The position numbers were made by a program, and so were the translations under genes. A stretch of 64,000 bases of DNA from JABWAN01 sp041918175 (lineage in GTDB: Bacteria > Zhuqueibacterota > Zhuqueibacteria > Zhuqueibacterales > Zhuqueibacteraceae), in contig JAYRWE010000115.1 in assembly GCA_041918175.1 (NCBI GenBank), positions 23,172 to 87,171 on the forward strand, in the 5' to 3' direction. The first letter of the stretch is position 1. Every line of letters starts with the position of its first letter. Below are positions 1 through 8,536 of this stretch, in pieces. The notes under the pieces were generated by a model. The model saw only the letters and a program-made list of their open reading frames with translations, searched no databases and was not told the DNA's origin.

Positions 1-2
1 CG

Positions 3-656
3 CCCGGCCAAGTGCTCACAGGTTTGATCGAGCTTGTGCAGCAAGGCTTGCTCGTGAAATACATCGTGGCCTCGCTCTTTCGCGTCACCGCCGGCTTTGG
101 CTTGGCTCTGCTCATCGGCATACCGTTCGGGCTAGTGCTCGGCTGGTTTGGTCGCGCGTTCTTTGCGTTCAATCCCATGATTCAAGTGTTGCGGCCGATC
201 TCGCCGATTGCGTGGATTCCCGTAGCGATTCTGTGGTTTGGCGTGAGCGATCTGGCGCCGATCTTTCTCATCTTTCTCGCGAGCCTGTTTCCCATCACCA
301 CTTCAGCGATTGCCGCGGTGCAAAACATTCAGCTCGTGTATCTGCGCGCGGCGCGCAACTTCGGCGTGAAAGGTTTGGCGTTGTTCAAGCAGATCGTGTT
401 CCCCGCGGCGCTGCCGCAAATCATCACCGGCGTACGGCTCGCGCTTGGCGTGGCATGGCTCGTGGTTGTGGCGGCAGAGATGATTGCCGTCAACTCCGGC
501 TTGGGCTATCTCATCATCGACGCGCGCAATGCGGGCAAGCGTTATGACCTCGTCGTCGCGGGCATGGTGCTCATCGGGTTGATTGGCTTGATTCTTGATC
601 TGCTCGTGCGCAAGCTCCAAACGCTCGATGAAGTGCGCTGGGGATTTAGTAGGTAA
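3..656 (+). CDS. ABC transporter permease, SsuC/TauC/NrtB type (5' end outside window)
   Basis: Membrane subunit of an ABC importer of the nitrate/sulfonate/taurine (BPD_transp_1) type. The frame is open from base 3 and the first possible start (GTG at 12) lies only nine bases in, so the true start is probably upstream of the window. About five hydrophobic segments are visible. The EAA loop that contacts the ATPase is recognisable around AARNFGVKGLALFKQIVFPA (roughly residues 113-132), and the C-terminus KLQTLDEVRWGF is typical of the family. The matching ATPase is probably the N-terminal half of the protein at 2515-4611, whose closest type is also SsuB/TauB. No periplasmic binding protein is visible; it may lie upstream. 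The substrate cannot be told from sequence. Family call confident, substrate unknown. Confidence 0.88.
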   Translation, partial: PGQVLTGLIELVQQGLLVKYIVASLFRVTAGFGLALLIGIPFGLVLGWFGRAFFAFNPMIQVLRPISPIAWIPVAILWFGVSDLAPIFLIFLASLFPITTSAIAAVQNIQLVYLRAARNFGVKGLALFKQIVFPAALPQIITGVRLALGVAWLVVVAAEMIAVNSGLGYLIIDARNAGKRYDLVVAGMVLIGLIGLILDLLVRKLQTLDEVRWGFSR

Positions 657-727
657 GACAAGTTCGTCGTAATGCCTTCTGAAATTTGACAATCAAGTTT
701 GGAAATCAAGCACGCGCTCCAGTATCC

Positions 728-799
728 TGTCATTCAGAAGAATCCTTTTAAGCACTGGGCAGTATCGCCAGCGAGTAAAAAGATTCCTTCTGAATGACA
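728..799. repeat. Family A palindromic element, copy 1
   Basis: Near-perfect 72-bp inverted repeat beginning TGTCATTCAG and ending CTGAATGACA, between the permease and porin genes. The centre reads in the orientation opposite to the copies at 4677 and 6527. Flanks carry degenerate outer arms (ATTACCGATTTTGA at about 815) as in the other copies. Confidence 0.85.
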
Positions 800-851
800 A
801 ATCGTGGAGGAGATTACCGATTTTGAAAATCATTCATGTCAAGCATACACG

Positions 852-890
852 CAACGCCTGAAGGCGTTACTACGAACACGCGTTACTACG
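852..890. repeat. Family D short palindrome, single arm
   Basis: CAACGCCTGAAGGCGTTACT followed by ACGAAC and a second partial CGTTACTACGAAC. It matches one arm of the paired-arm family D elements found between many genes of this window, and sits just upstream of the porin gene. Confidence 0.75.
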
Positions 891-939
891 AACCATCTTT
901 AAAAAATCACCTCAAGCTTTTGGCGAAGGGAAAGAGCAA

Positions 940-2337
940 ATGAAAACTTCTACGCATTTTTTTCTGAAAGCGATTGTAGCAGTGTGCTCCGTGTTGTGGT
1001 GTGCGGCGAATGTTTTTGCGCAACAGCCCGGTGGTCCGGTTTATAACAACGTGCGTTACGAAGACGATTACGGCGTATTGAAAGCCGGCGACCCGTTCAA
1101 CGCGCTCAAAAAAATTCCGCTCGGCGGCAAATCGAATTTGAGTTTCGGCGGGAGCTATCGCTTCCGTTTCGAGAACGATTCGAATCGCCGTTTCGGCGCT
1201 TCAACTCCGCAGGCGCAGAGTTTTTATTTAAACCGGCTCTTTCTTTTTGCGGATGCGCAAATTGCGCAGCGCGTGCGCCTCTTCGGCGAGTTTAAAATCG
1301 CCGGCATCACGGGCAACGAACTCCCCGCGCCTGCGCCCGCGCACGACAAGCCCGACGTGCAAAATTTATTTGCGCACATTGACTTGATCAAACAACCCGC
1401 GCGCAAACTCGCGCTACGTTTTGGTCGGCAAGAAATGCAATTCGGCAAACAGCGCTTGATCTCGCCGTTGGATTGGCTCAATGCGCGGCGCACGTTCGAC
1501 GGCGGCCGCGTGAGCGCGAGCGTTTCCGCATGGAAGTTCGATGCGTTCGTCACCCGGCTCGTCGAACAGGATCCTGAAGAAGTCAATCGAGCGGACGAAT
1601 CGCAGCTTTTCTCCGGCGTCTATGCGCAGCGCACCGTGAAGGGCCGCAGTGTCGCGTTTTATTATTTGTCTTTAAATGAAGACGACGCGCTCGCTCGATC
1701 CGGCAACGGCGTGGCCGGCGATTTTCATTATCAAACCCTCGGCGCGGCATTCGACGGCTCGCACAAAAATTTCGATTGGACCACGGAAGCGGCGTATCAA
1801 TTCGGCAGCTTCAGCAGCGACGACATCTCCGCGTACATGCTCGCGTTCGAAGGCGGCTATACGTTGCATCAAGCATGGGCCAAGCCGCGCTTCAGTCTCG
1901 GGTTGGATTTGGCTTCGGGCGATAAAGACCCCGCGGACAACAAGAAGCAAACGTTCCATCAACTTTTTCCGCTCGCGCATCCATACTTTGGCTGGGCCGA
2001 TCAAGTGGCGCGACAAAACATTCGCGCCGCGACACTCTCGCTCACGCTTAGGCCGCATGCGCGTTTCTCCGTGAAAGCGCAGGCATTGGGCTTTAGTTTG
2101 GCGCAAGCAAAAGATGCGTTTTATAACGCCGCGGGCGCGGCCGTGCGACGCAGCACCACGGGCGCGGCCGGCAAAGAGCTCGGCTCCGAGATCGATGCAG
2201 AAGTGACTTTCAATTTCAACGTGCATCTGAGCGTCATGCTCGGCTACGCGCGCTTCATGCCCGGCGATTTCATCAAAAAGACCGGCTTGGCCGAAACGCA
2301 CAATCTGTTTTATGTGATGGTGCCGGTGAGGTTCTAG
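940..2337 (+). CDS. Outer-membrane porin of the alginate-export family
   Basis: 465-aa protein with an N-terminal signal peptide (basic MKTSTHFFLKA, hydrophobic core, cut near VFAQQ). The body has alternating beta-strand character and the layout of the alginate-export (AlgE-like, PF13372) beta-barrel family: a strand-rich start after NLSFGGSYRFRFEN, the segment RLFGEFKIAG, the conserved block LALRFGRQEMQFGKQRLISP and LDWLNARRTFDGGRVS at about 145-190, and an aromatic C-terminal strand VMVPVRF. An AAGGGA ribosome site precedes the ATG. Family members form anion-type outer-membrane channels; many are not alginate-specific. Between an importer permease and its likely ATPase, it may be the outer-membrane entry route for that importer's substrate. 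Substrate unknown. Confidence 0.82.
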   Translation: MKTSTHFFLKAIVAVCSVLWCAANVFAQQPGGPVYNNVRYEDDYGVLKAGDPFNALKKIPLGGKSNLSFGGSYRFRFENDSNRRFGASTPQAQSFYLNRLFLFADAQIAQRVRLFGEFKIAGITGNELPAPAPAHDKPDVQNLFAHIDLIKQPARKLALRFGRQEMQFGKQRLISPLDWLNARRTFDGGRVSASVSAWKFDAFVTRLVEQDPEEVNRADESQLFSGVYAQRTVKGRSVAFYYLSLNEDDALARSGNGVAGDFHYQTLGAAFDGSHKNFDWTTEAAYQFGSFSSDDISAYMLAFEGGYTLHQAWAKPRFSLGLDLASGDKDPADNKKQTFHQLFPLAHPYFGWADQVARQNIRAATLSLTLRPHARFSVKAQALGFSLAQAKDAFYNAAGAAVRRSTTGAAGKELGSEIDAEVTFNFNVHLSVMLGYARFMPGDFIKKTGLAETHNLFYVMVPVRF

Positions 2338-2347
2338 CGAGCGAGTT

Positions 2348-2479
2348 TTGGAGTTGTGGAGTTGTGGAGTGATGGATTATTGGAGTGATGGAGTTATGGA
2401 GTGATGGAATACATGAATCCAACACTCCATCAATCCAAAACTCCATTACTCCAAGACTCCATCACTCCAAAGCTCCAAC
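2348..2479. repeat. Family E: GGAGTGATGG repeat forming a long inverted repeat
   Basis: Several head-to-tail copies of short units (TGGAGTTGTGGAG, GGAGTGATGG) are followed, after a short centre at about 2410, by copies of their complement (CCATCACTCCAA, CCATTACTCCAA). The whole can fold into one long imperfect hairpin between the porin and ABC-halogenase genes. A shorter one-sided copy lies at 52643-52684. Confidence 0.8.
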
Positions 2480-2514
2480 GCTTCGAGACGCCACTTTAAC
2501 TTGAGGCAACTGCA

Positions 2515-4611
2515 ATGAGTGTAAGCCCCGCGCCGAAAATTCTCATCCGCGATTTGTGGATGACTTTTCCCGGCAAGGAAAAGGACGCCACGATTCCGGT
2601 GCTTGAAAACATCAACCTCGAAGTGCGCGAAGGCGAGTTCGTGTGCATCGTCGGGCCTTCGGGCTGCGGCAAATCCACGTTGCTCAACATCGTCGGCGGA
2701 TTTCTTTCCGCCACTTCGGGCACGGCGACGGTTGACGGAGAAATTGTTGCCGGCCCTGATCCGCGCCGCGTTTTCATCTTTCAAGAAAACGGCGTGTTCC
2801 CCTGGCTCACCGTGGAAGACAATATCGGTTTCGGCTTGCTCAAAAAAACGCCGGAAGAGCGGCAACGCATCGTCGCGCATTATACGGAGATGGTGAGCCT
2901 CACCGGTTTCGAGAAGGCTTATCCGCGCGAACTTTCCGGCGGCATGAAGCAGCGCGTGGAAATCGCGCGAGCGCTCGCTGCGAATCCCGATATTCTTTAC
3001 ATGGACGAGCCGTTCGGCGCGCTCGATTTTCTCACGCGCCTGCGCATGCGCGCGGAGCTTGTGCAGATTTGGCAACGTGAAAAAAAGACCGTGCTCTTCG
3101 TGACGCACGACGTCGAAGAATCCGTGCAGCTTGCAGATCGCGTGGTGGTGATGGGCCGCCGGCCCTCGACCATTCGCAGCATCGTCGAAGTGCCCATGCC
3201 GCGCCCGCGCGATTTGGATTCGCCTTCGTACCTCAGCATTCGCGACGAGATTTTTGAAATCATGGGTCTCGATCATTCGGGCATGACCACGGCGGAGCAA
3301 AACAAAACCGCGATCGCGATGAGCGCGCCCACTGCGGTGGTCAGCTCGCGCCGCGCGGGCAAACTCGATGCGGACGTGATCATCGTCGGCGGCGGCCCGG
3401 CCGGCTCCGTGCTTGGAACGTATCTCGCGCGCAGCGGCGTGGATCACATGATTATCGACAAAGCGCATCATCCGCGGCCGCACGTGGGCGAATCGCTCGT
3501 GTGCTCCACCACCGGCATTCTCGAAGAGATCGGCTTTCTGCCCATGATGCGCAAGAAGAATTTCATTGAGAAGCGCGGCGTAAGCTGGAGCACGTGGTTC
3601 GATGATCGTGAAATCGATTTGAGCTTTGCGGATTTCGGCTGTCATAATCATGCGTATCATGTCGATCGCGCGAAGTTTGACGATCTGTTGTTGCAACATG
3701 CGCGCAACCTCGGTTCGCGCGTGCTCACCGGCGTGCAAGTGGAGCGCGTTGATTTTGACCGCAAAGGCGCGGCGTGCGGCGTCACCGCAAAAGTCGGCAG
3801 CGCGCAAGTGGCGTTGAAAGCGCGGCTCGTGGTCGATGCTTCGGGCCGCAAAACTCTGCTCGGCCGACAACTCGATTTGTTGCAACCCGATCCGGAGTTT
3901 CGCCAGTTTGCGGTGCATGCGTGGTTTGGGAATGTGAATCGCGGCAAGGCCGAAACTGCGGACAACTTGTATATTCATTTGTTGCCGCTCGGTCGCGGAT
4001 GGGTGTGGCAAATTCCGATTAATGCCGACGTCACTTCCATCGGCGTGGTCACGGATCGCGAAAATTATGTAAAAGCCGGCGAGGACGTGGAAAAGTTTTT
4101 TGCATGGACCACCGGCTTGAATCCGACGCTCGCCGCGCGTTTGAAAAATGCCAAGCGCGTGCGCGAGTTTCGTATGGAGGGCAATTACAGCTACATGCTT
4201 TCGCGATTCACCGGCGACGGCTGGCTGACCACGGGCGACGCAGCTTACTTCGTCGATCCCATTTTCTCTTCGGGCATGAGCATCGCGATGCACTCCGCGC
4301 GTTTCGCCGCGCCGGTGATTATCGAAGCGCTCGCGGAAAACGATGTGAGCGCGGAACAGCTTTCGCCCTATGAAGAAAAGATGCGCTCCGGCGCGCACGT
4401 GTGGCGCGACTTCGTGCGCTTGTTTTATGACAACGCCCCGATCTTCAGCCGCGTCGTTGCCGCGAGCGAACATCGTCTCCCCGCGATGCGATTGTGCGAA
4501 GGCGAAGTATATGAAGAGTCCGCGCAACAAACGTTGACGCAACTGCGCGCGAGTTTCGCGGACATTCGCGAAACGCCCGCGCATCCGCTGCGCCAGTATT
4601 TGAGCGTGTAA
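2515..4611 (+). CDS. Fusion: SsuB/TauB-type ABC ATPase + flavin-dependent halogenase-like oxidoreductase
   Basis: 698 aa in one open frame. Residues 1-255 are a complete ABC ATPase: Walker A GPSGCGKST, Q-loop VFIFQENG, signature LSGGMKQRVEIARAL, Walker B ILYMDEPFGALD and H-loop VTHDVEES. After a linker of about 30 residues, residues 289-698 are an FAD-binding oxidoreductase of the flavin-dependent halogenase type: dinucleotide motif VIIVGGGPAGS, HVGESLVC, a lysine in NFIEKRGVSWSTWF (position of the catalytic Lys in halogenases) and the halogenase motif WVWQIP at 496-501. The second motif GDAAYFVDPIFSSG is the FAD-contact region. The start has GAGG upstream. An internal ATG at 3319 could give a free oxidoreductase but has no clear ribosome site. 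The ATPase presumably serves the permease at 3-656. I know of no standard protein with this domain order. A single-domain alternative would need an undetected stop or indel; I see none. Confidence 0.85.
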   Translation: MSVSPAPKILIRDLWMTFPGKEKDATIPVLENINLEVREGEFVCIVGPSGCGKSTLLNIVGGFLSATSGTATVDGEIVAGPDPRRVFIFQENGVFPWLTVEDNIGFGLLKKTPEERQRIVAHYTEMVSLTGFEKAYPRELSGGMKQRVEIARALAANPDILYMDEPFGALDFLTRLRMRAELVQIWQREKKTVLFVTHDVEESVQLADRVVVMGRRPSTIRSIVEVPMPRPRDLDSPSYLSIRDEIFEIMGLDHSGMTTAEQNKTAIAMSAPTAVVSSRRAGKLDADVIIVGGGPAGSVLGTYLARSGVDHMIIDKAHHPRPHVGESLVCSTTGILEEIGFLPMMRKKNFIEKRGVSWSTWFDDREIDLSFADFGCHNHAYHVDRAKFDDLLLQHARNLGSRVLTGVQVERVDFDRKGAACGVTAKVGSAQVALKARLVVDASGRKTLLGRQLDLLQPDPEFRQFAVHAWFGNVNRGKAETADNLYIHLLPLGRGWVWQIPINADVTSIGVVTDRENYVKAGEDVEKFFAWTTGLNPTLAARLKNAKRVREFRMEGNYSYMLSRFTGDGWLTTGDAAYFVDPIFSSGMSIAMHSARFAAPVIIEALAENDVSAEQLSPYEEKMRSGAHVWRDFVRLFYDNAPIFSRVVAASEHRLPAMRLCEGEVYEESAQQTLTQLRASFADIRETPAHPLRQYLSV

Positions 4612-4676
4612 TGGCGGGTTTGTAGTAACACCTTATGAGTTTTGACTTTCAAAATCGGTAATCCCCTCCACGGCCC

Positions 4677-4749
4677 TGTCATTCAGAAGGAATCTTTTTA
4701 CTCGCTGGCGATACTGCCCAGTGCTTAAAAAGATTCCTTCTGAATGACA
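4677..4749. repeat. Family A palindromic element, copy 2, with full outer arms
   Basis: 73-bp inverted repeat TGTCATTCAGAAGGAATC...GATTCCTTCTGAATGACA. It is nested in a second inverted repeat: TTATGAGTTTTGAC and AAAATCGGTAAT at about 4633-4662, and ATTACCGATTTTGATCGTC with AATTCATTAGGCGT at about 4770-4803. The composite of about 185 bp is the clearest full-length form of the element. The rest of the interval to 4985 shows no gene. Confidence 0.9.
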
Positions 4750-4985
4750 CGATCTGGGAGGTTTGCGCGATTACCGATTTTGATCGTCAAAATTCATTAG
4801 GCGTGAAGAGCAAAGGGATGAGTTAAGTTGGTCATTACCGCGTTTACGCTTCAAACTTGATTAGAATGGTTAATGATGAATAGTCGAGTGGTCATTAAAA
4901 AAACTTCGCAGGTGAGAGGTTTTTCAATTTCATTGGTTATTGGCCAGCCGGAGGATTGCTTTCATTTCAAATTAGGAGAACACGT

Positions 4986-6350
4986 ATGTGCGCAAAACTG
5001 ATGTCTCGTACGCTGGTCGTGGCAATGTGGTGCAGTATGTGGGCGACAAGTTGCCGCTCGCAAAATACCGAATGCCAGAAAGCAGATACTACGCCCACGG
5101 CGCTGAAATGCGTCGCCAATTCCAGCCCGCTCACGCCGCCGGCATTGACGAGCGGCGCACAGTATGTCGCGCTTACGGATCCGGCCCGCACGCCCTATGC
5201 GACCTTTCTGTATCGCGACTCTTCGAATCAAATGCCGACCGCGCATCGCATCAAAGGCGAAGCCATTGCCAAAGCGCTGCAGCCGTTGAACGCGAGCGGC
5301 AATGTCGATTTGGCCAACGGCAAGTTCGCCGCGATTGCCGAAGGCATGTCCAACACGCGCGATGAGATGAACGCATTCAACACCTTGCTCACCAGCCGCA
5401 AAAGCGAGCTGCACACCGCATTCACGTTTGCGAATCTTTCACAAGGCGGCTGCGATTTGTTGTGTTGGGTGGATAAAGGCGTAGGGTCGATCAATCGGCA
5501 AGTGCAAATCGCGTTCGTGAAGCACAGCAACAATCGCCCGCAAAAAGCCGACGGCACGCCGGAAGATCCCAATAGCGCGTTTCCGAACAAAGCGAGCAAA
5601 AATTTTCCGACGCACGCGCAGATCACCAAAGCGCATTTGAAGACGCGCTTGCTGAATATGAAGAAGCAATATCCGAATTTGAAAATGGTGTTCTTCACCA
5701 GTCGCGCATTCGGCGGTTGGACCTGCGCGCCCGCGGCGAGTGATTATCGCGAGCCGGTGGCCTATGAAGAAGGCTTCGCGGTGAAATGGCTGATCGACGA
5801 TCAAATCACCGGCCGCGATCCCGAGTTGCGTTTCGACGGCGCGAACGCGCCCGCGCCGTGGATTGCTTGGGGCCCGTATTTGTGGGACGCGCAAAAGTGG
5901 ACGCAAGATTTGTTCAAATCCGACGGGGCGCACATGTGTGAAAAGGGAACGGCTATCGTCGCGCAAATGTGGTTTGATTTTTTTATGGCCGATAACACGG
6001 CGCGGCCGTGGTTTGCCAAAGGCGGAGCAACACGCGTGGAAGAGCGCGAAGCGGACGATGCGCCGCATGCGCTCGAGTTCGCGCTGTGGCAAAATTATCC
6101 CAACCCTTTCAACGCGCAAACCGAGATTCAATTTTCGCTGCCCGCACCGAACGCGATGCGGCTTGCAATTTACAATCTGCAAGGCCAGCTCGTGCGCACG
6201 TTATGGCATGATTTCGCGCAAGCGGGCGTGCATAAACTCGCGTGGGACGGTTTAAATGATTTCGGCCAAAGCGCGCCGAGCGGCGCTTACGTTTACAAAC
6301 TCGAAGCCGGCGCCGACGTTTTCATGCGCACGCTCACGTTGTTGAAGTGA
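4986..6350 (+). CDS. Secreted SGNH-hydrolase-like protein with T9SS type A sorting tail
   Basis: 454 aa from the ATG at 4986, chosen because AGGAG lies seven bases upstream; an in-frame ATG 30 bases earlier has no such site. The N-terminus is a signal sequence, possibly lipoprotein-like (MWATSCRSQ). The central region has the loose features of an SGNH/GDSL-fold enzyme: AAIAEGMSNTRDE near residue 110, LKMVFFTSRAFGG, and a late SDGAHMCEKGTAI giving a D-x-x-H pair. From about residue 360 the protein has the type IX (Por) sorting domain: QNYPNPFN, QTEIQFSLP, LAIYNLQGQLVRTL, GVHKLAWDG, GAYVYKLEAG. This exports the protein through the T9SS and anchors or releases it at the surface. The sorting tail is certain; the hydrolase fold is a moderate-confidence inference and no substrate is suggested. 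Confidence 0.82.
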   Translation: MCAKLMSRTLVVAMWCSMWATSCRSQNTECQKADTTPTALKCVANSSPLTPPALTSGAQYVALTDPARTPYATFLYRDSSNQMPTAHRIKGEAIAKALQPLNASGNVDLANGKFAAIAEGMSNTRDEMNAFNTLLTSRKSELHTAFTFANLSQGGCDLLCWVDKGVGSINRQVQIAFVKHSNNRPQKADGTPEDPNSAFPNKASKNFPTHAQITKAHLKTRLLNMKKQYPNLKMVFFTSRAFGGWTCAPAASDYREPVAYEEGFAVKWLIDDQITGRDPELRFDGANAPAPWIAWGPYLWDAQKWTQDLFKSDGAHMCEKGTAIVAQMWFDFFMADNTARPWFAKGGATRVEEREADDAPHALEFALWQNYPNPFNAQTEIQFSLPAPNAMRLAIYNLQGQLVRTLWHDFAQAGVHKLAWDGLNDFGQSAPSGAYVYKLEAGADVFMRTLTLLK

Positions 6351-6367
6351 AGCGCCGTTTCGACTCA

Positions 6368-6409
6368 TTGAAAATTGATGATTGAAAATTTTCAATCGTC
6401 AATTTTCAA
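6368..6409. repeat. Hairpin downstream of T9SS gene
   Basis: Two 21-base arms (TTGAAAATTGATGATTGAAA and complement) with one mismatch, 18 bp after the stop codon. It is AT-rich and lacks a following T-run on the plus strand, so it is a possible but not convincing terminator. Confidence 0.6.
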
Positions 6410-6526
6410 TTGTCGCGAGCAATCATGTAAAGATGTGAATGTGACACCGGAAAAAAGTGAGTGGTGGAGCCACCCCGCCGAGCTAATGAGTTTTGATTTT
6501 CAATATCGGTAATCACCTCTAAACGT

Positions 6527-6599
6527 TGTCATTCAGTAGGAATCTTTTTACTCGCTGGAGATGGTGCCCAGTGCTTAAAAGGATTCCTTCTGAATGACA
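6527..6599. repeat. Family A palindromic element, copy 3, with outer arms
   Basis: 73-bp core TGTCATTCAGTAGGAATC to CTGAATGACA. Outer arms TAATGAGTTTTGATTTTC (about 6484) and GATCGTCAAAACTCAT (about 6633) match copy 2. The remaining interval to 6839 has no gene; an AT-rich stretch TTTACTAAACTCGAAAAG at about 6742-6759 has no assigned role. Confidence 0.88.
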
Positions 6600-6839
6600 C
6601 GCTTTGTGAGACGCGTTCGATTACCGGTTTTGATCGTCAAAACTCATCAGGAAAAGCTCGCACCTTCTTTCCTTATAGAAAAATCCAACGGATTGAGAAA
6701 CCCAACTGCTCCAATCCGCTTGCGTAGAAGCTAGCATAGAGCTTTACTAAACTCGAAAAGTTTAATAAAGCTTTTGGTTGCGGCCGCGCTACCTTGTTCT
6801 CGTTTCGCATGTTCTTCTCACGTCCCGTTCTTGCGAACC

Positions 6840-8225
6840 ATGCTCAGATTGCCCAAAGCCGTTTATGACGAACATTTGCCCGCATTGCTGCAAGCGGCAA
6901 ATACCGAGGCCGTGCGCGAAATCTTTCAGCGCGAGTTGCCGGTGTTTGCCGCGGGCCGCTATCGCATCTTTAACGTTGCCCTCAAACAATTTCAGCATCG
7001 TCCCGGCAGAAAGGCCGAGTTGATTTACTCCGTGCAATATGAAGACACGCAAGCCCAGCTCGTCCGTCGGGAGTTTGCCTGCGCGATGGTTTTGCCGGCA
7101 GATGAAGCGGAAGCGCAATATCACGCCGCGCAGCAACGGCCCTACGTGCAGATCGGCATCGTGCCGGCGCTGCATTTTTTTCCGTCGTTAAGCATGATAC
7201 TGTGGTGCTTTCCGAACGACCCGAAAATGAAGCACCTGCATCGCGTCGTAGATGAAGCCTCGTGCGCGGAACTCGTGCGAAAGCATTGGGAGCGCTTGCA
7301 GCTTGAGCCGGCGTGGCAACTGCAAAGTGTGGAAACCGAGATCGGCAAATACGCGCCGCAAGACCGTTGCACATGCAAGCACACGCTCACGTTGACGCAG
7401 AACGGCAACACGAAAGAGCAGGTGCTCTACAGCAAAACGTATAGCCCCAAAACTTCCGGCGCCCCAATTTATGAAGTGATGCAAGCGCTATGGCAAGCGC
7501 CGGTGTGCCAGAGCGGTGCTTTGATTGCGCCCGAGCCGCTGTTCTTCGAGCCTGAAATGAACACGATCTTTTGTCGCGGCGTGCCCGGCGTGCATGCGCT
7601 TGACGTGCTCGCGGAAGTTGATTTGAACGACGTGGCTGCTAAAAGCGGCGTTGCGCTCGCGGGTTTGCAGCAAAGCCATTTGCCGTTGGGCAGCTTCCGC
7701 GCGCGACAAGGCGAAATGCACGAGTTCGAAGAGGGCATGAACGTGCTCGTGCGTTATAATGCAGACTATGATTCGCGTCTCGAACAGATGCATGAAGAGC
7801 TTTGGCAGCGTTTGCCGGAATTGCCTACGCTCGAAATGGTTCCGGCGCACGGCGCGTTTCGTTTGCCGCAACTGCTGCTCGTGGAAAATAAAATCGCGCT
7901 GCTCGATTTCGACGGCTTTCTCATGAGCGATCCCATGATGGATGTGAGCAGCTATCTCGCGCATTTGGTTTATTTGGAAGTCAAAGGCGAGTTGACGCAC
8001 GCGCAATGCCGCACGGCGATGGCGCATTTTACGCGCGCATATGCCGACGCCGCGCCGTTGGGTTTGCCTGCGGAGGTGCTGCAGTGGTATCTCGCGCTCA
8101 CGCTCATTGCCAAACAAGCGAAGAAGTGCATTCGCTTGGCAAGAGAGAATCATGAAGTGAGCGTCGGGCAGCTAGTGGACATTGCCGAAGCGGTTTGGCG
8201 CGGCGAAGAGAAGTTGGTTGTTTAG
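6840..8225 (+). CDS. APH-fold (phosphotransferase family) protein, paralogue 1, catalytic Asp missing
   Basis: 461 aa from ATG 6840; an in-frame TTG at 6774 is less likely. The C-terminal half has the aminoglycoside phosphotransferase/choline kinase-like fold: AHGAFRLPQLLL (His337) and LLDFDGFLMSDPMMDVSSYLA (Asp356). In active APH enzymes the first motif is HGDxxxxN; here the catalytic Asp is Ala and the metal-binding Asn is Gln, while the DFD metal-binding Asp remains. The N-terminal half contains the block WCFPNDPKMKHL shared with the proteins at 8537 and 28917 (AFPNDPDMPGL, AAFPNDRKLALL). All three are paralogues placed around the carrier/acyltransferase/sulfotransferase genes. Drug resistance is not implied. 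It could be a pseudokinase, a binding protein, or a kinase with altered chemistry. Family solid, function unknown. Confidence 0.78.
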   Translation: MLRLPKAVYDEHLPALLQAANTEAVREIFQRELPVFAAGRYRIFNVALKQFQHRPGRKAELIYSVQYEDTQAQLVRREFACAMVLPADEAEAQYHAAQQRPYVQIGIVPALHFFPSLSMILWCFPNDPKMKHLHRVVDEASCAELVRKHWERLQLEPAWQLQSVETEIGKYAPQDRCTCKHTLTLTQNGNTKEQVLYSKTYSPKTSGAPIYEVMQALWQAPVCQSGALIAPEPLFFEPEMNTIFCRGVPGVHALDVLAEVDLNDVAAKSGVALAGLQQSHLPLGSFRARQGEMHEFEEGMNVLVRYNADYDSRLEQMHEELWQRLPELPTLEMVPAHGAFRLPQLLLVENKIALLDFDGFLMSDPMMDVSSYLAHLVYLEVKGELTHAQCRTAMAHFTRAYADAAPLGLPAEVLQWYLALTLIAKQAKKCIRLARENHEVSVGQLVDIAEAVWRGEEKLVV

Positions 8226-8290
8226 GCAAAGCGCTTTCCGTTTGCTAAACCATGAATAAGCGCGAATCAAAAAGAACCAGCATAACAACA

Positions 8291-8497
8291 CCTCGGCGCC
8301 AAAGCTTTTCGCCAAATTCGGCGAAGAAAGGCTTTTTCGGTGTCACTCAGTGGCAAGCTTTTCCTCCGAAAGGCGCCGAAGTCACCGAGTGTCGCCGAAA
8401 AAAAACTTTGGCAGAATAATTTGTTGGCAAAGTGATTTGAAATAATTCTGCCGACAAATCACTCTGCCATAAACTTTCAGAATTTTATTCTGCGTTT
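8291..8497. repeat. Family C element, copy 1, with CAGAATTTTATTCTG tail
   Basis: Interleaved direct and inverted copies of CGGTGTCACTCAGTGG, CCGAAGTCACCGAGTGTCGC and similar, followed by a tail TTTCAGAATTTTATTCTGCG that recurs at 18021-18044. It fills the 311-bp gap between two APH-like genes; no gene seen. Confidence 0.75.
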
Positions 8498-8536
8498 GAA
8501 AAGCTCATACGCACACTTGCAACCTGTGAACAAGCC

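Noticed and set aside
2446..4584. A 712-codon open frame on the minus strand opposite the ABC-halogenase gene
   Set aside because: The plus-strand product has clear domains and motifs over its entire length; the reverse frame has an Arg/His-rich composition typical of antisense shadows in GC-rich genes.
2515..4611. Fusion as an artefact of two adjacent genes joined by a missed frameshift
   Set aside because: Both domains are in the same frame with a continuous linker and no stop, start or ribosome site pattern suggesting a lost boundary; it remains listed as something to test.
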